Source: Azohydromonas lata NBRC 102462 (GTDB lineage: Bacteria > Pseudomonadota > Gammaproteobacteria > Burkholderiales > Burkholderiaceae_C). Taken from it: 45,826 nucleotides of DNA. The stretch is from NCBI RefSeq assembly GCF_001571085.1, contig NZ_BCTC01000051.1:1-45826 (forward strand). Reading direction: 5' to 3'. The notes under the pieces are model-generated. The model had not been told where the DNA came from. It did not search any database and saw only the letters and a program-made list of their open reading frames with translations. Numbering within the stretch: position 1 is the first letter of the stretch; each line of letters opens with the position of its first letter. Positions 19,342-27,402 of the stretch are shown here, piece after piece. Made by a program: the position numbers and the translations under genes.

Positions 19342-19854
19342 CTAACGGTTTTTGTCGTCGAGAGGCTCCTGCGTTGACGTTGGCTCGGAGGCAGGAGTAG
19401 AAGAGCTGAAAACAATCTTGCGCACTTCCCGAGCCGGCAGAGCAATGTCAGCGCTGGGCAGGATCAGCCAGGTGTCAAACCCGCCAATGGCAACCAGTTG
19501 ATCCGTGAACGGCGGGGCCAGTTGCTTTCCGAGCACGGCCGTGCACTTCACTTTCAAGCTGCCTACCATCAGCACAGCCGGCTCCGCCGGCTGTGCCAGC
19601 AATGGCTCGAGCACTTGCGCTGCCGTCTCTCCGAAGTGGCTGGCGATCTTCTCGATCTCGTCCAGTCGCCACGGATGCTTGCCCCATGCCCGGCGATAGC
19701 CAGCCATGTATTCCATGCCAAGGACCTCGCCGACGAGGCGGCCGAACTTGCGGCTGCTCACGTCGTGGCGCTGCATCAGCTCGCGGACACAACGCGCCCA
19801 GGATTCGGTTGAGTCCTCAACAAAACAAGGCTGCTCCTTCTTTTTTGTAATCAT
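19342..19854 (-). CDS. Helix-turn-helix regulator of the conjugation island
   Basis: A protein of 170 residues from the ATG at 19854. The N-terminal part WARCVRELMQRHDVSSRKFGRLVGEV, followed by DEIEKIASHFGETAAQVL, looks like a lambda-repressor-type helix-turn-helix domain with the middle helix extended. The C-terminal third is less ordered. The frame opens upstream to 19992 and no strong ribosome site marks 19854, so the start is uncertain. It is divergent from the type IV secretion operon with about 320 bases between starts, the classic position for its regulator. Specific DNA targets cannot be named. Confidence 0.55.
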   Translation of the reverse strand: MITKKKEQPCFVEDSTESWARCVRELMQRHDVSSRKFGRLVGEVLGMEYMAGYRRAWGKHPWRLDEIEKIASHFGETAAQVLEPLLAQPAEPAVLMVGSLKVKCTAVLGKQLAPPFTDQLVAIGGFDTWLILPSADIALPAREVRKIVFSSSTPASEPTSTQEPLDDKNR

Positions 19855-20173
19855 TGATGGTGCAACTGTTACCGAGTGCTTGTTCTGTGCATTGAAGACG
19901 GCTCCTCTTGCTTCGGGACGATTCACTTTGCGCTCCCCGGGCGGCAGCCTGCAGCGCGCAGTGGTGCGAATGGTAGTGGTGCGCTTGTGCATGCAGTCCG
20001 CTTTTTTTGCTGTCAGAATATTTCGTTACACAGGCTGTATGCCGGCGTCTTGCTAGTCGGTGAGCGCTGGCACTAATATCTCCAACAAAGAAGTTCTGAG
20101 GGAAATAAAGCCTGTTTCCTGACTTTCGGGGACAGTGCTCACGCGTAAAGACAGCTTGTTGTAGGAGCTGGCA
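19855..20173. promoter_or_regulatory. Divergent intergenic region, likely promoters of regulator and T4SS operon
   Basis: About 320 bases between divergent starts, less GC-rich than the surroundings, with T-runs near 19840 and 20010. An imperfect inverted repeat is CTGTTTCC, eight bases, GGGGACAG at about 20111-20134. AGGAG just before 20174 is the ribosome site of the first T4SS gene. I cannot assign exact promoters. Confidence 0.4.
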
Positions 20174-20677
20174 ATGGCGCTATCCCTCAAGTGGATTGCC
20201 GCGGCTGCAGTTGGGGTCCTCGTGCTCCCAGTCGCAGCAGCAGATGGATGCAAAGTCATCCTCTGCTTGGCGGGGCCGTGGCGTTCGATCCCCGAATGCG
20301 TGCCTGATGTGCGCCGAGCGTTGCGCCACGGCATCCCGCACTGCGACCAAGCCACCGACGGCAACAACACCACGTATCACAGCTGGGCATCTGCCACGGA
20401 CTGCCCGCCACAGTACACGGTCTGGGAGTACGACCCCTACGGCAACCGCACAGCCGTGGGCTGCAATGCCGCAGGCGTGGTCAACGTCATCCAAGCCGGC
20501 GTGCCGTACGTGCGCGTGTGGTGGTTCCCCGACGGCGAGACAACCAGTACCTGGTACAGCGCCGCGGCCCGACTGCAGTACGGCTCGTTCATGGACGCCC
20601 GCTACGACTCGGACTACTTCGCCTGGCAGGCGACACAGCCGCCGCCGGGCACCGTTCCTTCCGGCAGCGATCAGTAG
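20174..20677 (+). CDS. TrbM/KikA/MpfK-like conjugal transfer protein
   Basis: A 167-residue exported protein with a signal peptide of about 22 residues. The mature N-terminus CKVILCLAGPW and PECVPDVRRAL is the TrbM/KikA/MpfK pattern: paired cysteines, an LCLA segment, then a further cysteine. Members are periplasmic accessory proteins of conjugative type IV systems. Later parts, with four aromatic-rich repeats of Tyr and Trp, are less characteristic. AGGAG lies eight bases before the ATG. It is the first gene of the operon, 18 bases upstream of virB1. Confidence 0.75.
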   Translation: MALSLKWIAAAAVGVLVLPVAAADGCKVILCLAGPWRSIPECVPDVRRALRHGIPHCDQATDGNNTTYHSWASATDCPPQYTVWEYDPYGNRTAVGCNAAGVVNVIQAGVPYVRVWWFPDGETTSTWYSAAARLQYGSFMDARYDSDYFAWQATQPPPGTVPSGSDQ

Positions 20678-20695
20678 CAACCCGTCGGGGCGTCC

Positions 20696-21172
20696 ATGGA
20701 CCTGCTCGCATACATCGAGCGCTGCGCGCCGGATGTCGATCGGCTGACCATGCAAGCCATCGTGCGAGTCGAGTCCGGCGGCCACCCCTGGGTCATCAAT
20801 ATCAACCGCGGCTACCAACTTGTGCGCCAGCCGCGCAGCCAAGCCGAGGCCGCCGTCACGGCCCGCCACCTCGTGAGACTGGGCTACGACATCGACGCCG
20901 GCCACGGCCAGATCAACTCGTCGAACTGGTCCAGGCTGGGTCTCAGTGCCGACAACGTCTTTGACCGCTGCACCAACCTGCGTGCGGCCCAGGCGGTCCT
21001 GGTGGACTGCTTCAAGCGGGCACCGTCAAGGAATCCTCAAATGGCGCTCAGGGAAGCCCTCTCGTGTTTCAACACCGGCAGTTTCACTGGCGGTTTTCAC
21101 AATGGCTATGTCACTCGAGTTTTGCGGGCTGCCGCAGCCATTCGGTCTTCAACCTCCCCAAGGAGTGAATGA
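20696..21172 (+). CDS. virB1: VirB1-like lytic transglycosylase
   Basis: A 158-residue soluble lytic transglycosylase. The catalytic Glu26 lies in AIVRVESGGHPWVI, GHGQINSSNW follows as the second family motif, and the AAQAVLVDCF and ALSCFNTGSFTGGFHNGYV segments complete the fold. It opens peptidoglycan locally so the secretion channel can assemble. No signal peptide is visible at this start, unlike Agrobacterium VirB1. The frame ends in TGA overlapping the ATG pair of virB2. Confidence 0.88.
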   Translation: MDLLAYIERCAPDVDRLTMQAIVRVESGGHPWVININRGYQLVRQPRSQAEAAVTARHLVRLGYDIDAGHGQINSSNWSRLGLSADNVFDRCTNLRAAQAVLVDCFKRAPSRNPQMALREALSCFNTGSFTGGFHNGYVTRVLRAAAAIRSSTSPRSE

Positions 21173-21477
21173 TGAAAGTTGCGGACAAAACCGGAAGCGT
21201 GTCCCTGCGGCAAATCATCACATGGGTGCAGCTTGCCGTTTTGATAGGTGCACCGGCACTGGCCTGTGCCCAGGGCATCACGCTCCCGGACGAGCCAAAG
21301 AACCTGCTGGCGCAGATCGCCGGCTACGTCATCGCGTGCGCCGGCGCGTTCGTCACCATCTGCTTCGGCCTGTTTGGCGGCAAGTTCGCTTCTGGTCGGG
21401 CTCACTGGACCGAGGGCATTCCAGCGGCCGTGGGCGGCGCAATCATGGTTGCCGCCGGCTTGTTCATCGCGGCCTGA
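21172..21477 (+). CDS. virB2: VirB2/TrbC-type pilin
   Basis: A 101-residue major pilin precursor. A long signal sequence reaches about residue 34 (PALACAQG), followed by a mature pilin with two hydrophobic helices separated by a short polar loop (LLAQIAGYVIACAGAFVTICFG and IPAAVGGAIMVAAGLFIAA). It would form the conjugative pilus. ATG codons occur at 21169 and 21172; AGGAG lies six bases before the second, so I prefer 21172. The stop of virB1 overlaps. Confidence 0.85.
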   Translation: MKVADKTGSVSLRQIITWVQLAVLIGAPALACAQGITLPDEPKNLLAQIAGYVIACAGAFVTICFGLFGGKFASGRAHWTEGIPAAVGGAIMVAAGLFIAA

Positions 21478-21492
21478 GCCTGGCGCAACAGC

Positions 21493-21828
21493 ATGCTGGA
21501 ACCAATCTACAAGGCCGCTACGAGGCCGGCCCTGAAGTTCGGTGTCCCGCTCAAGGCGGGATTCTGGACCATCTTCGCTGCCATCCAGGTAGGCATGTGG
21601 GGCGCGCTTGTGCTGCACAACGGCTGGATCGCGTTCTTCGCCATCCTGGGAGGGTCGGCGTTGCTGGGATGGATGCGATTCGCGACCCACAAAGATGACC
21701 AACGCATCGACCAGATGCTTGCCGCTTTCTGGCTGGGATGGCTGCACTTGCGCAGCTCGCGGATCTTCAAGTGCCGCAGCTACGGCCCCCTTGTCAATGC
21801 TGGACAGTCTGATGACTACGTCAACTGA
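21493..21828 (+). CDS. virB3: VirB3-like inner-membrane protein
   Basis: A 111-residue protein with the VirB3 pattern: a short N-terminal stretch IYKAATRPALKFGVPLKAG, then two adjacent membrane segments (FWTIFAAIQVGMWGALVL and IAFFAILGGSALLGWM), then a soluble tail ending in FKCRSYGPL. VirB3 works with VirB4 at the base of the channel. The gene starts 15 bases after virB2 and overlaps the mini-ORF at its 3' end. Confidence 0.88.
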   Translation: MLEPIYKAATRPALKFGVPLKAGFWTIFAAIQVGMWGALVLHNGWIAFFAILGGSALLGWMRFATHKDDQRIDQMLAAFWLGWLHLRSSRIFKCRSYGPLVNAGQSDDYVN

Positions 21829-22027
21829 GCCGCCTGCATTGCAGGCCAGCAATCGCGGTCCGCGTCCGAGAATTCTGTTGTGGGATGCGGACCGCAGCAA
21901 CGAGGTCTTCGCACGCGCTGGAGGGCGTTACCGGCGCCTTGTCACAGGAGAGCCCGTCGGCGCCGGCTCCGCGTCTGCGCTGCAAGCCGGCACGCCCGGA
22001 CCACGGTCACAGCGGAGAGACGAGTAA
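21812..22027 (+). CDS. Mini-ORF encoding a copy of a VirB4 segment
   Basis: A 71-residue frame that overlaps the end of virB3 by 17 bases and the virB4 ATG by one base (TAATG). Residues 17-52 closely match VirB4 just after its Walker A motif: both have PRPRILLWD, then DRSNE, FARA, a YRR and a GE in the same spacing. Most codons for identical residues differ at the third position (for example CGT/CGG, AGA/CGC, ATT/ATC, GCA/GCG), so the copy is old yet the protein sequence is kept. It lacks Walker motifs and cannot be an ATPase. It could be a functional small protein, a relic of recombination between divergent virB4 alleles, or a remnant of another virB4. Confidence 0.5.
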   Translation: MTTSTEPPALQASNRGPRPRILLWDADRSNEVFARAGGRYRRLVTGEPVGAGSASALQAGTPGPRSQRRDE

Positions 22028-24510
22028 TGTGGTTCAAGTTCCCCTGGCTGTCGCCGTGGCTCACACGGTTTGTGCCGCCGGCGTCCGTCGCCGCGGCCCG
22101 CATGCTGCCCCTGGGGCACATCCTGAGGGCCGACACCATCAAGACCCGAAGAGGCACGTACCTGCGGGCCTGGCGGCTGGAAGGCGTGTCTTGGGAATCA
22201 ATCAGCCCCGACAAGATTGCCGAGTATCACGAAGCCATCTGCGCGTTCCTCTCCAGCCTGGCTGGTGGCCACTGGTGCGTGAGCCGCTACCTTGATCAGC
22301 GGTACACCTGCGGACGGCTCACGCCGATCCCGGGAAACTCGTTCGGGGCCAAGATCGACAAGTCACTGGCCAAGCTGGAACAGACGAAGCCGTATCTGGA
22401 AACCTGCCTCATCACCGTGCTGGAGTACATCCCGCAGCGCGTGCTCGACGGGCTGGGCGACCCGCGAACGCTGGAGCAGGTCGGACAAGACGACGCCCAG
22501 GGAACGAGCGCGCTCGACGAGCACGGCCTGGTGCTTGAACGCGCGCTGCGCCAGTTCCTGCCCGCTGTGCTCGGCGAGTACGAGATCAAGGGCCGGCGCT
22601 ATTCTCATTTTGCGGAAGCCCTGGCGTACTTCGCCACTGGCTTGCGCGTGCGTGTTCGCGCCGACGCCGGGCCGCTGTTTCTCGCGCTGTCTGGCGCCGG
22701 CCGCATTTCCTGCAAGCGCGGTGCAGTCGAGATTGCTGGTCCGCTTGGCAAGCGCTGGGCAGTGATGCTCAGTATCAATGAATTCAAGGATGCGTACCCA
22801 GGCATCCTGAACTCCCTGATGTTCGAGCGCGTGGAGTTCTTGCAGACGCAGGTCTGGTGGCCGATGCTGCGCCGCGACAGCATCGAAGCGCTGCAGCGGC
22901 AGCAAAACTACCTCCGGGCCACTGAAGATGTGAGCGTCGAACAGGGCCGCGCGCTGCTGCAGGCCATGGAAGCCGTGCAGGACGGCATCATCAACATGGG
23001 CCACTACGGCTATGTGATCTCTGTGTTCGGCGCGACGCTGGAAGACGCCGAAGCCAACGCCAGCCGCATCGCCGCAGCGGTGATGCAGACCAGCGGCATC
23101 CAGCTGGCCCGCGTCGACCTGCTGGCCGACAACGCGTGGTACTTCCAGGTGCCGGGCAATTTCAGCAAGCGCCCGCGTATTGCCGAGCTGTCGTCCCGCG
23201 CGGTGGCCGCGCTCTCGCCCGACCACGACACGCTGCACGGCAAGCGCTGGGGACACGCCTGGGGGGAAGCGTGGATGCAGAACCGCACCACGAGCAACCG
23301 CAAGTATCCCTGGAGCCCGCACGCCTCGCATCCCAGGCGCAACGTGTCAGGCCGGCCAGTGACCGGCAACATCAGCATCACGGGCATGACCGGCGGCGGC
23401 AAGTCGCTGCTGCTGAACCTGATCGATGCGCAGTCCGAGCGCTACGACCCGCGGCCGCGCATCCTGTTGTGGGACATGGACCGCAGCAACGAGATCTTTG
23501 CGCGGGCCAGCGGATTCGACTACCGCAGGATCCGCAACGGTGAGGCCACGGGAATCAATCCTTTCCAGCGACCCCGCAACAAGGCTATCCGCCCCCGACA
23601 CCTGCTGCGCTGGAAGGCCATCGTCCAGGAGTGCCTGGTTTCCCAGTCGGGAACGCCGTTGACCGACGCCGAGGACAACTGGCTCGGTACGGCGATCAAG
23701 GCGGTGGCCAACCTGCCGTGGCAAAAGCGCAGCCTCAGCGCGGTGCGCCAGATGCTGCCGACCAAAGGCCTGCACGGGGAAGGATCGAGCCTGTACGACC
23801 GGCTGGCGCCGTGGTGCCGCGGCGGAGAGCTGGGCTGGGTCCTCGATGGCGACGATCACCTGCCGGACGCCAGCGAAGCGGACCGCATCGCATTCGATTT
23901 CACCGAGTTCCTGGACAACAAGCGCGTCTGCGGCCCGCTCGTTGCTGCGCTGACCGACTTCGCGCAGGAAATGATTGACGGGCGCCGAATCATCGTGGTG
24001 TGTGAAGAGGCCTGGAAACCGCTGGACAACGAGCGGCTGGCGAGCATGTTCGAGAAGTTCCAGCTCACCGTGCGCAAGCTGCACGGCCTGTGCATCAACG
24101 TGACGCAGCAGCCGACGGCGTTCATGAACTCGCGGGCCGGCCAGACGATGGTGAACCAGGCTGCCACGTTCATTGCCTTGGCCGATGAGCAGGCAACCTA
24201 TGAGGTCTACGGCCGGATGGGCTACTCGACCGAGGACGTGGACATCATCCGCACGCTGCGCGAAGGGGGCGTGTACCGCTTTCTTCTGCGCCAGCCCAGC
24301 GTGGGCCCGTCCATCGTGCTGGAGCACGATCTGACGGGCATTGAGCCTATCGACGGCGTGGACCCTATCGTCATCTTGTCCGGCGAGGCCGAGCACGTCG
24401 AGATGCTGGACGAGATTCGCAGCCGCGTGGGCGACGACCCCAAGGACTGGATGCCCCTGCTGGGCCAGGCCGTGCGGGATCTGAAGGCGCGCCAAACGGG
24501 CGCACGTTGA
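22027..24510 (+). CDS. virB4: VirB4 secretion ATPase
   Basis: An 827-residue VirB4/TraC-family ATPase that powers pilus assembly and substrate transfer from the inner membrane. The N-terminal domain spans about residues 1-400, and Walker A is GMTGGGKSLLLN at 453-464. Walker B reads VVCEEAWK (Cys659, Glu660, Glu661) where VirB4 proteins usually have Asp-Glu-Ala-Trp, so the metal-coordinating Asp is Glu here. LCINVTQQPTAF and the C-terminal segments are standard. The ATG at 22027 has GGAGAG eight bases upstream. The frame is open further upstream, but only through the mini-ORF region in another frame. Confidence 0.94.
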   Translation: MWFKFPWLSPWLTRFVPPASVAAARMLPLGHILRADTIKTRRGTYLRAWRLEGVSWESISPDKIAEYHEAICAFLSSLAGGHWCVSRYLDQRYTCGRLTPIPGNSFGAKIDKSLAKLEQTKPYLETCLITVLEYIPQRVLDGLGDPRTLEQVGQDDAQGTSALDEHGLVLERALRQFLPAVLGEYEIKGRRYSHFAEALAYFATGLRVRVRADAGPLFLALSGAGRISCKRGAVEIAGPLGKRWAVMLSINEFKDAYPGILNSLMFERVEFLQTQVWWPMLRRDSIEALQRQQNYLRATEDVSVEQGRALLQAMEAVQDGIINMGHYGYVISVFGATLEDAEANASRIAAAVMQTSGIQLARVDLLADNAWYFQVPGNFSKRPRIAELSSRAVAALSPDHDTLHGKRWGHAWGEAWMQNRTTSNRKYPWSPHASHPRRNVSGRPVTGNISITGMTGGGKSLLLNLIDAQSERYDPRPRILLWDMDRSNEIFARASGFDYRRIRNGEATGINPFQRPRNKAIRPRHLLRWKAIVQECLVSQSGTPLTDAEDNWLGTAIKAVANLPWQKRSLSAVRQMLPTKGLHGEGSSLYDRLAPWCRGGELGWVLDGDDHLPDASEADRIAFDFTEFLDNKRVCGPLVAALTDFAQEMIDGRRIIVVCEEAWKPLDNERLASMFEKFQLTVRKLHGLCINVTQQPTAFMNSRAGQTMVNQAATFIALADEQATYEVYGRMGYSTEDVDIIRTLREGGVYRFLLRQPSVGPSIVLEHDLTGIEPIDGVDPIVILSGEAEHVEMLDEIRSRVGDDPKDWMPLLGQAVRDLKARQTGAR

Positions 24511-24523
24511 TTGGAGGTGCGCA

Positions 24524-24865
24524 ATGAAAAGGGCTATTGCCGTGATGGTGGCGCTCACCTGTACCTTGGTCAATGCAGAGGTTCCGTTGCCTCCGAAACC
24601 AGAGATCCCCGCTCAGCCTTTGCCTGACCCTTGGGCCAAGGGAACGCGATGGACTGCGTATGTGATTCGTACAAACAACGGCTTGGTGGAGTGCCGCAAT
24701 CCCTATATCGACGCGATGTGCCGCCCGTATGTGCGTGGTCAGGATCGGCGGCCGCGTGCGTTTGTCCGATTCGAGGGGAACCGCTGGCTTAAATGCCCAG
24801 ACGCAGTGAGTCTTGAGAAATGCGTCGGTATCCGGGACCTTCCTAATACACGCGTGCAGGATTAA
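24524..24865 (+). CDS. Small secreted four-cysteine protein between virB4 and virB6
   Basis: A 113-residue protein with a signal peptide (MKRAIAVMVALTCTLVNAE) and a proline-rich start of the mature part. The mature protein has exactly four cysteines, in VECRNP, AMCRPY, LKCPDA and EKCVGI, spaced to form two disulfides in the periplasm. It sits where VirB7 or EexN-like small proteins are often found, but the signal peptide lacks a lipobox and the sequence is not one I recognise. GGAGGTG lies seven bases before the ATG. Base composition is lower in GC than virB4, like virB6 next to it. Confidence 0.7.
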   Translation: MKRAIAVMVALTCTLVNAEVPLPPKPEIPAQPLPDPWAKGTRWTAYVIRTNNGLVECRNPYIDAMCRPYVRGQDRRPRAFVRFEGNRWLKCPDAVSLEKCVGIRDLPNTRVQD

Positions 24866-24870
24866 CCACC

Positions 24871-25908
24871 ATGGGCGACGTACCAGTCTTCCTGTGGCTT
24901 GGCCAAGCCGTTGATGGGCTTGCTCTGGGCTACATCACAAACATCACATCCAAACTGGCCGGCTGGTTAACTGGCATCGCTGCTGCCGGCATGACCTTGT
25001 GGCTGGCGCTTACTGGGAGCGCGACTGCAAGCGGCCTGGTTGCGAACCCTGTGGGAACGCTGACATCACAATCCTTCAAGAAGGTGTGGGTTCTGGTGTT
25101 CGCGTGCAACGCGGCATTCTTTGCTAGTAGTGTTGTCAACGTTTCGGACGCGATGGCCAATGGCTTCACTGGTCTTTTCGCACCAGGCGATACGCCATTG
25201 GATGGTGCAGGCGGTGCCAGCCCCACAGTATGGAGCGTGCTTGCGGACTTCGATGCTCGGGCTTGGGGCCTCGTAATCAACATTTCCAAGGTCAATGCGC
25301 TCACGCTGTCACTGCCAATCTACCTGCTAGCTTTGGCATTGATTGCTGTTGGCAACTTGGCACTGGAGTGCATCGCCTTATACGTCTGCCTCGTTGCAAA
25401 GATCCATCGCACGTTCGTTCTTGCAATTGGGCCGCTGTTCATCCTGACCCTCCTACATAAAGAAAGCTCCGGTTTCTTCAAGGGCTGGCTGCACATGCTC
25501 GCCTCGACCGTCGTTTTGCTCTGGATGGTGTTCTTCGCACTCGGCTTTTCGATGTATGTCAGCGGAACCATCGCATCGGGGGTAACTGATGGCATGGAAG
25601 CCGACAACCTCATCAAGCTAGCCGGCTCCTACTGCGTGATCATGGTCGGCTTGGCATTTGTACTGCTCAATGCGCCGGCGTGGTCAGCCGCAATTACCGG
25701 CGGCGCCCCGATGCAACTCGGCACCAGCGTCATGCAGTCGGCCGCCAATACATACCTGCTCGCCCGAGGTGGCGCCAGTGGCGGTTCCATGCCCAACCTG
25801 CCCAACTCCGCGAGCAATCACGTGCCGTACGCGTTGGGCCACATGGCCGGCAGTGCCGCTCACACGGCTTATCAGCGCATGGCGGCCTGGGGCCGTAGCC
25901 GCTCGTGA
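24871..25908 (+). CDS. virB6: VirB6-like channel protein
   Basis: A 345-residue polytopic protein of the VirB6/TrbL family with about six or seven membrane segments, including LTGIAAAGMTLWLALTG, SLPIYLLALALIAVGNLALE, FVLAIGPLFILTLL and VVLLWMVFFALGFSMYV. The central region with FVLAIGPLFI after a polar loop is the most family-like part. The C-terminal tail is cytoplasmic or periplasmic and Gly/Ser/Asn-rich. It would form the inner-membrane channel. It begins five bases after the previous stop and precedes virB5, the reverse of the usual B5-B6 order. Third positions are visibly less GC-rich than in virB8 to virD4. Confidence 0.85.
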   Translation: MGDVPVFLWLGQAVDGLALGYITNITSKLAGWLTGIAAAGMTLWLALTGSATASGLVANPVGTLTSQSFKKVWVLVFACNAAFFASSVVNVSDAMANGFTGLFAPGDTPLDGAGGASPTVWSVLADFDARAWGLVINISKVNALTLSLPIYLLALALIAVGNLALECIALYVCLVAKIHRTFVLAIGPLFILTLLHKESSGFFKGWLHMLASTVVLLWMVFFALGFSMYVSGTIASGVTDGMEADNLIKLAGSYCVIMVGLAFVLLNAPAWSAAITGGAPMQLGTSVMQSAANTYLLARGGASGGSMPNLPNSASNHVPYALGHMAGSAAHTAYQRMAAWGRSRS

Positions 25909-25925
25909 TTCAGCTGGAGATCGCC

Positions 25926-26645
25926 ATGAAGTCGTCAACGTCTACCGTTGCTGCCGTGAGCCTGTCGTTCGCCGCGCTCATGGCAACCCCTTCGGCCCAC
26001 GCCCAGATACCCGTGACCATAACTTCGGACCTTCCGGGAAGCATCCATTGGGCTCAGCAGCTCATCGACAACGGCAAGTCGCTCCTGTACCAGCTTGACC
26101 AGCTCGACCGCATGGACCGGGATTTCGGGGCCGTGACAGGCAACCGCGGCATGGCCGGCTTGCTGCGCGACAGCCGCTACGACAACTACGTGCCGCTCAA
26201 CGCCCTGGAGCAACTGGCCGATGTGGCGGCACGCGGCTTCGCAGGCCTGACGCCCGAAGCCCGGGCGCTGATGCCGCCGGGTATGCTCGACCGGTGCTCC
26301 AGCCTTGCAGCGCAGCCGCGCTCCGTCTGCGAGACCGAGATCGCCCGCCCGTACGCCAATGCGCAGCTGCTGCGCCAGTCGCTGGCTGCCCAGAGCGGCC
26401 GGCTAGGGCAGATCCAGAAGCTCATGGATGCAATCTCGGCCGCCACGGATCCGGCCGCCATCGCGCAGCTCGACGCGCGGCTGCAGGGCGAGCATCTGGC
26501 GCTCACGCACGAGAACAACCGCATCACGGCGCTCAAGGCGGCCGTCGAGAACGACCAGCGCATCGCGCAGGCCAACCAGCACGCCACCACCCTGGAAATG
26601 CTCGACCGGCCGGGCGGCCTGCGCATTCGCTCGGAGGAGCCGTGA
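25926..26645 (+). CDS. virB5: VirB5-like minor pilin
   Basis: A 239-residue exported protein with a signal peptide of about 27 residues ending AHA. The mature part is almost all alpha-helical (SIHWAQQLIDNGKSLLYQLDQLDRMDRDF, then ARPYANAQLLRQSLAAQSGRLGQIQKLMDAI and further helices), typical of VirB5 pilus-tip proteins. One cysteine pair (DRCSSL and RSVCETE) may form a disulfide. CTGGAGA lies six bases before the ATG at 25926, which is preferred to an upstream in-frame ATG. It stops just before virB8. Confidence 0.85.
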   Translation: MKSSTSTVAAVSLSFAALMATPSAHAQIPVTITSDLPGSIHWAQQLIDNGKSLLYQLDQLDRMDRDFGAVTGNRGMAGLLRDSRYDNYVPLNALEQLADVAARGFAGLTPEARALMPPGMLDRCSSLAAQPRSVCETEIARPYANAQLLRQSLAAQSGRLGQIQKLMDAISAATDPAAIAQLDARLQGEHLALTHENNRITALKAAVENDQRIAQANQHATTLEMLDRPGGLRIRSEEP

Positions 26646-26646
26646 C

Positions 26647-27402
26647 ATGGCGGCCAAGCAAGCAACCGACGACCTGCCCGAGGTGGGCCTGACCCAGCAG
26701 CAGCAGGCCGCGCTCATCGAGCACATCCAGGGCCGCATGGACCGCACGTGCCGCCGCACGACGTGGATGGCCACCGGCTCGATGCTGTTCTGTGGGGCGG
26801 CCGTGGTGGTGGCCTACCTGTGCTTCAGGCCCATCCCGGTGCCGTTCGAGATCACCGACGGCGTGGTGAACGTGCACACCACGCTGGACACCGACCGCAT
26901 GACGCAGCAGGAGGCATTGGACCGCGCGGACCTCAAGCGCTACGTCGAGGCCCGCTACCGCTACCTGTGGTGGTTTGCGGAAGAGGACCGCCAGCTGGTC
27001 AGCCGCCTGAGCACGGAGGAGGTGTTCGCCACGTATGACCGCCAGCTGCGCGGCGACCAGGCGCGCGGCGAGGAAGGGCTGATCCGCAAGTATGGCGACA
27101 AGCTGCGCCGCAAGGTGAAGGTGGCCCAGCCGCGGCTGCTCGGGCCCAACGGCGCCGGCCTGCGCGTGGCCGAGGTGGCGATCACAGTGACCGACACCTG
27201 GCTCGATGGCCGCGCTGCCAGCGAGCAACCGAAATCCGAGCGGTTCATGGTCCGCATCAAGTACACGCGCGAGCTCAGGATGCGGCTGCGCCAGGATGAG
27301 CGCGACGACAACCCCTTCGGGTTCCTGGTCCGTGCCGAGCAGTCCGACCTGGACTACGGCGACGCCGCCCCGGCGGGCAAGGTTGCAAGGACCGTACCGT
27401 GA
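26647..27402 (+). CDS. virB8: VirB8 assembly factor
   Basis: A 251-residue bitopic inner-membrane protein. A cytoplasmic N-terminus of about 38 residues is followed by one membrane helix (GSMLFCGAAVVVAYLCF) and a periplasmic NTF2-like domain containing VEARYRYLWWFAEEDRQLVSRLS and the strand RFMVRIKYTRELRMRLRQDERDDNPFGF, which is the VirB8 signature. It nucleates assembly of the core complex with VirB9 and VirB10. It is overlapped by the GTG start of virB9. Confidence 0.9.
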   Translation: MAAKQATDDLPEVGLTQQQQAALIEHIQGRMDRTCRRTTWMATGSMLFCGAAVVVAYLCFRPIPVPFEITDGVVNVHTTLDTDRMTQQEALDRADLKRYVEARYRYLWWFAEEDRQLVSRLSTEEVFATYDRQLRGDQARGEEGLIRKYGDKLRRKVKVAQPRLLGPNGAGLRVAEVAITVTDTWLDGRAASEQPKSERFMVRIKYTRELRMRLRQDERDDNPFGFLVRAEQSDLDYGDAAPAGKVARTVP

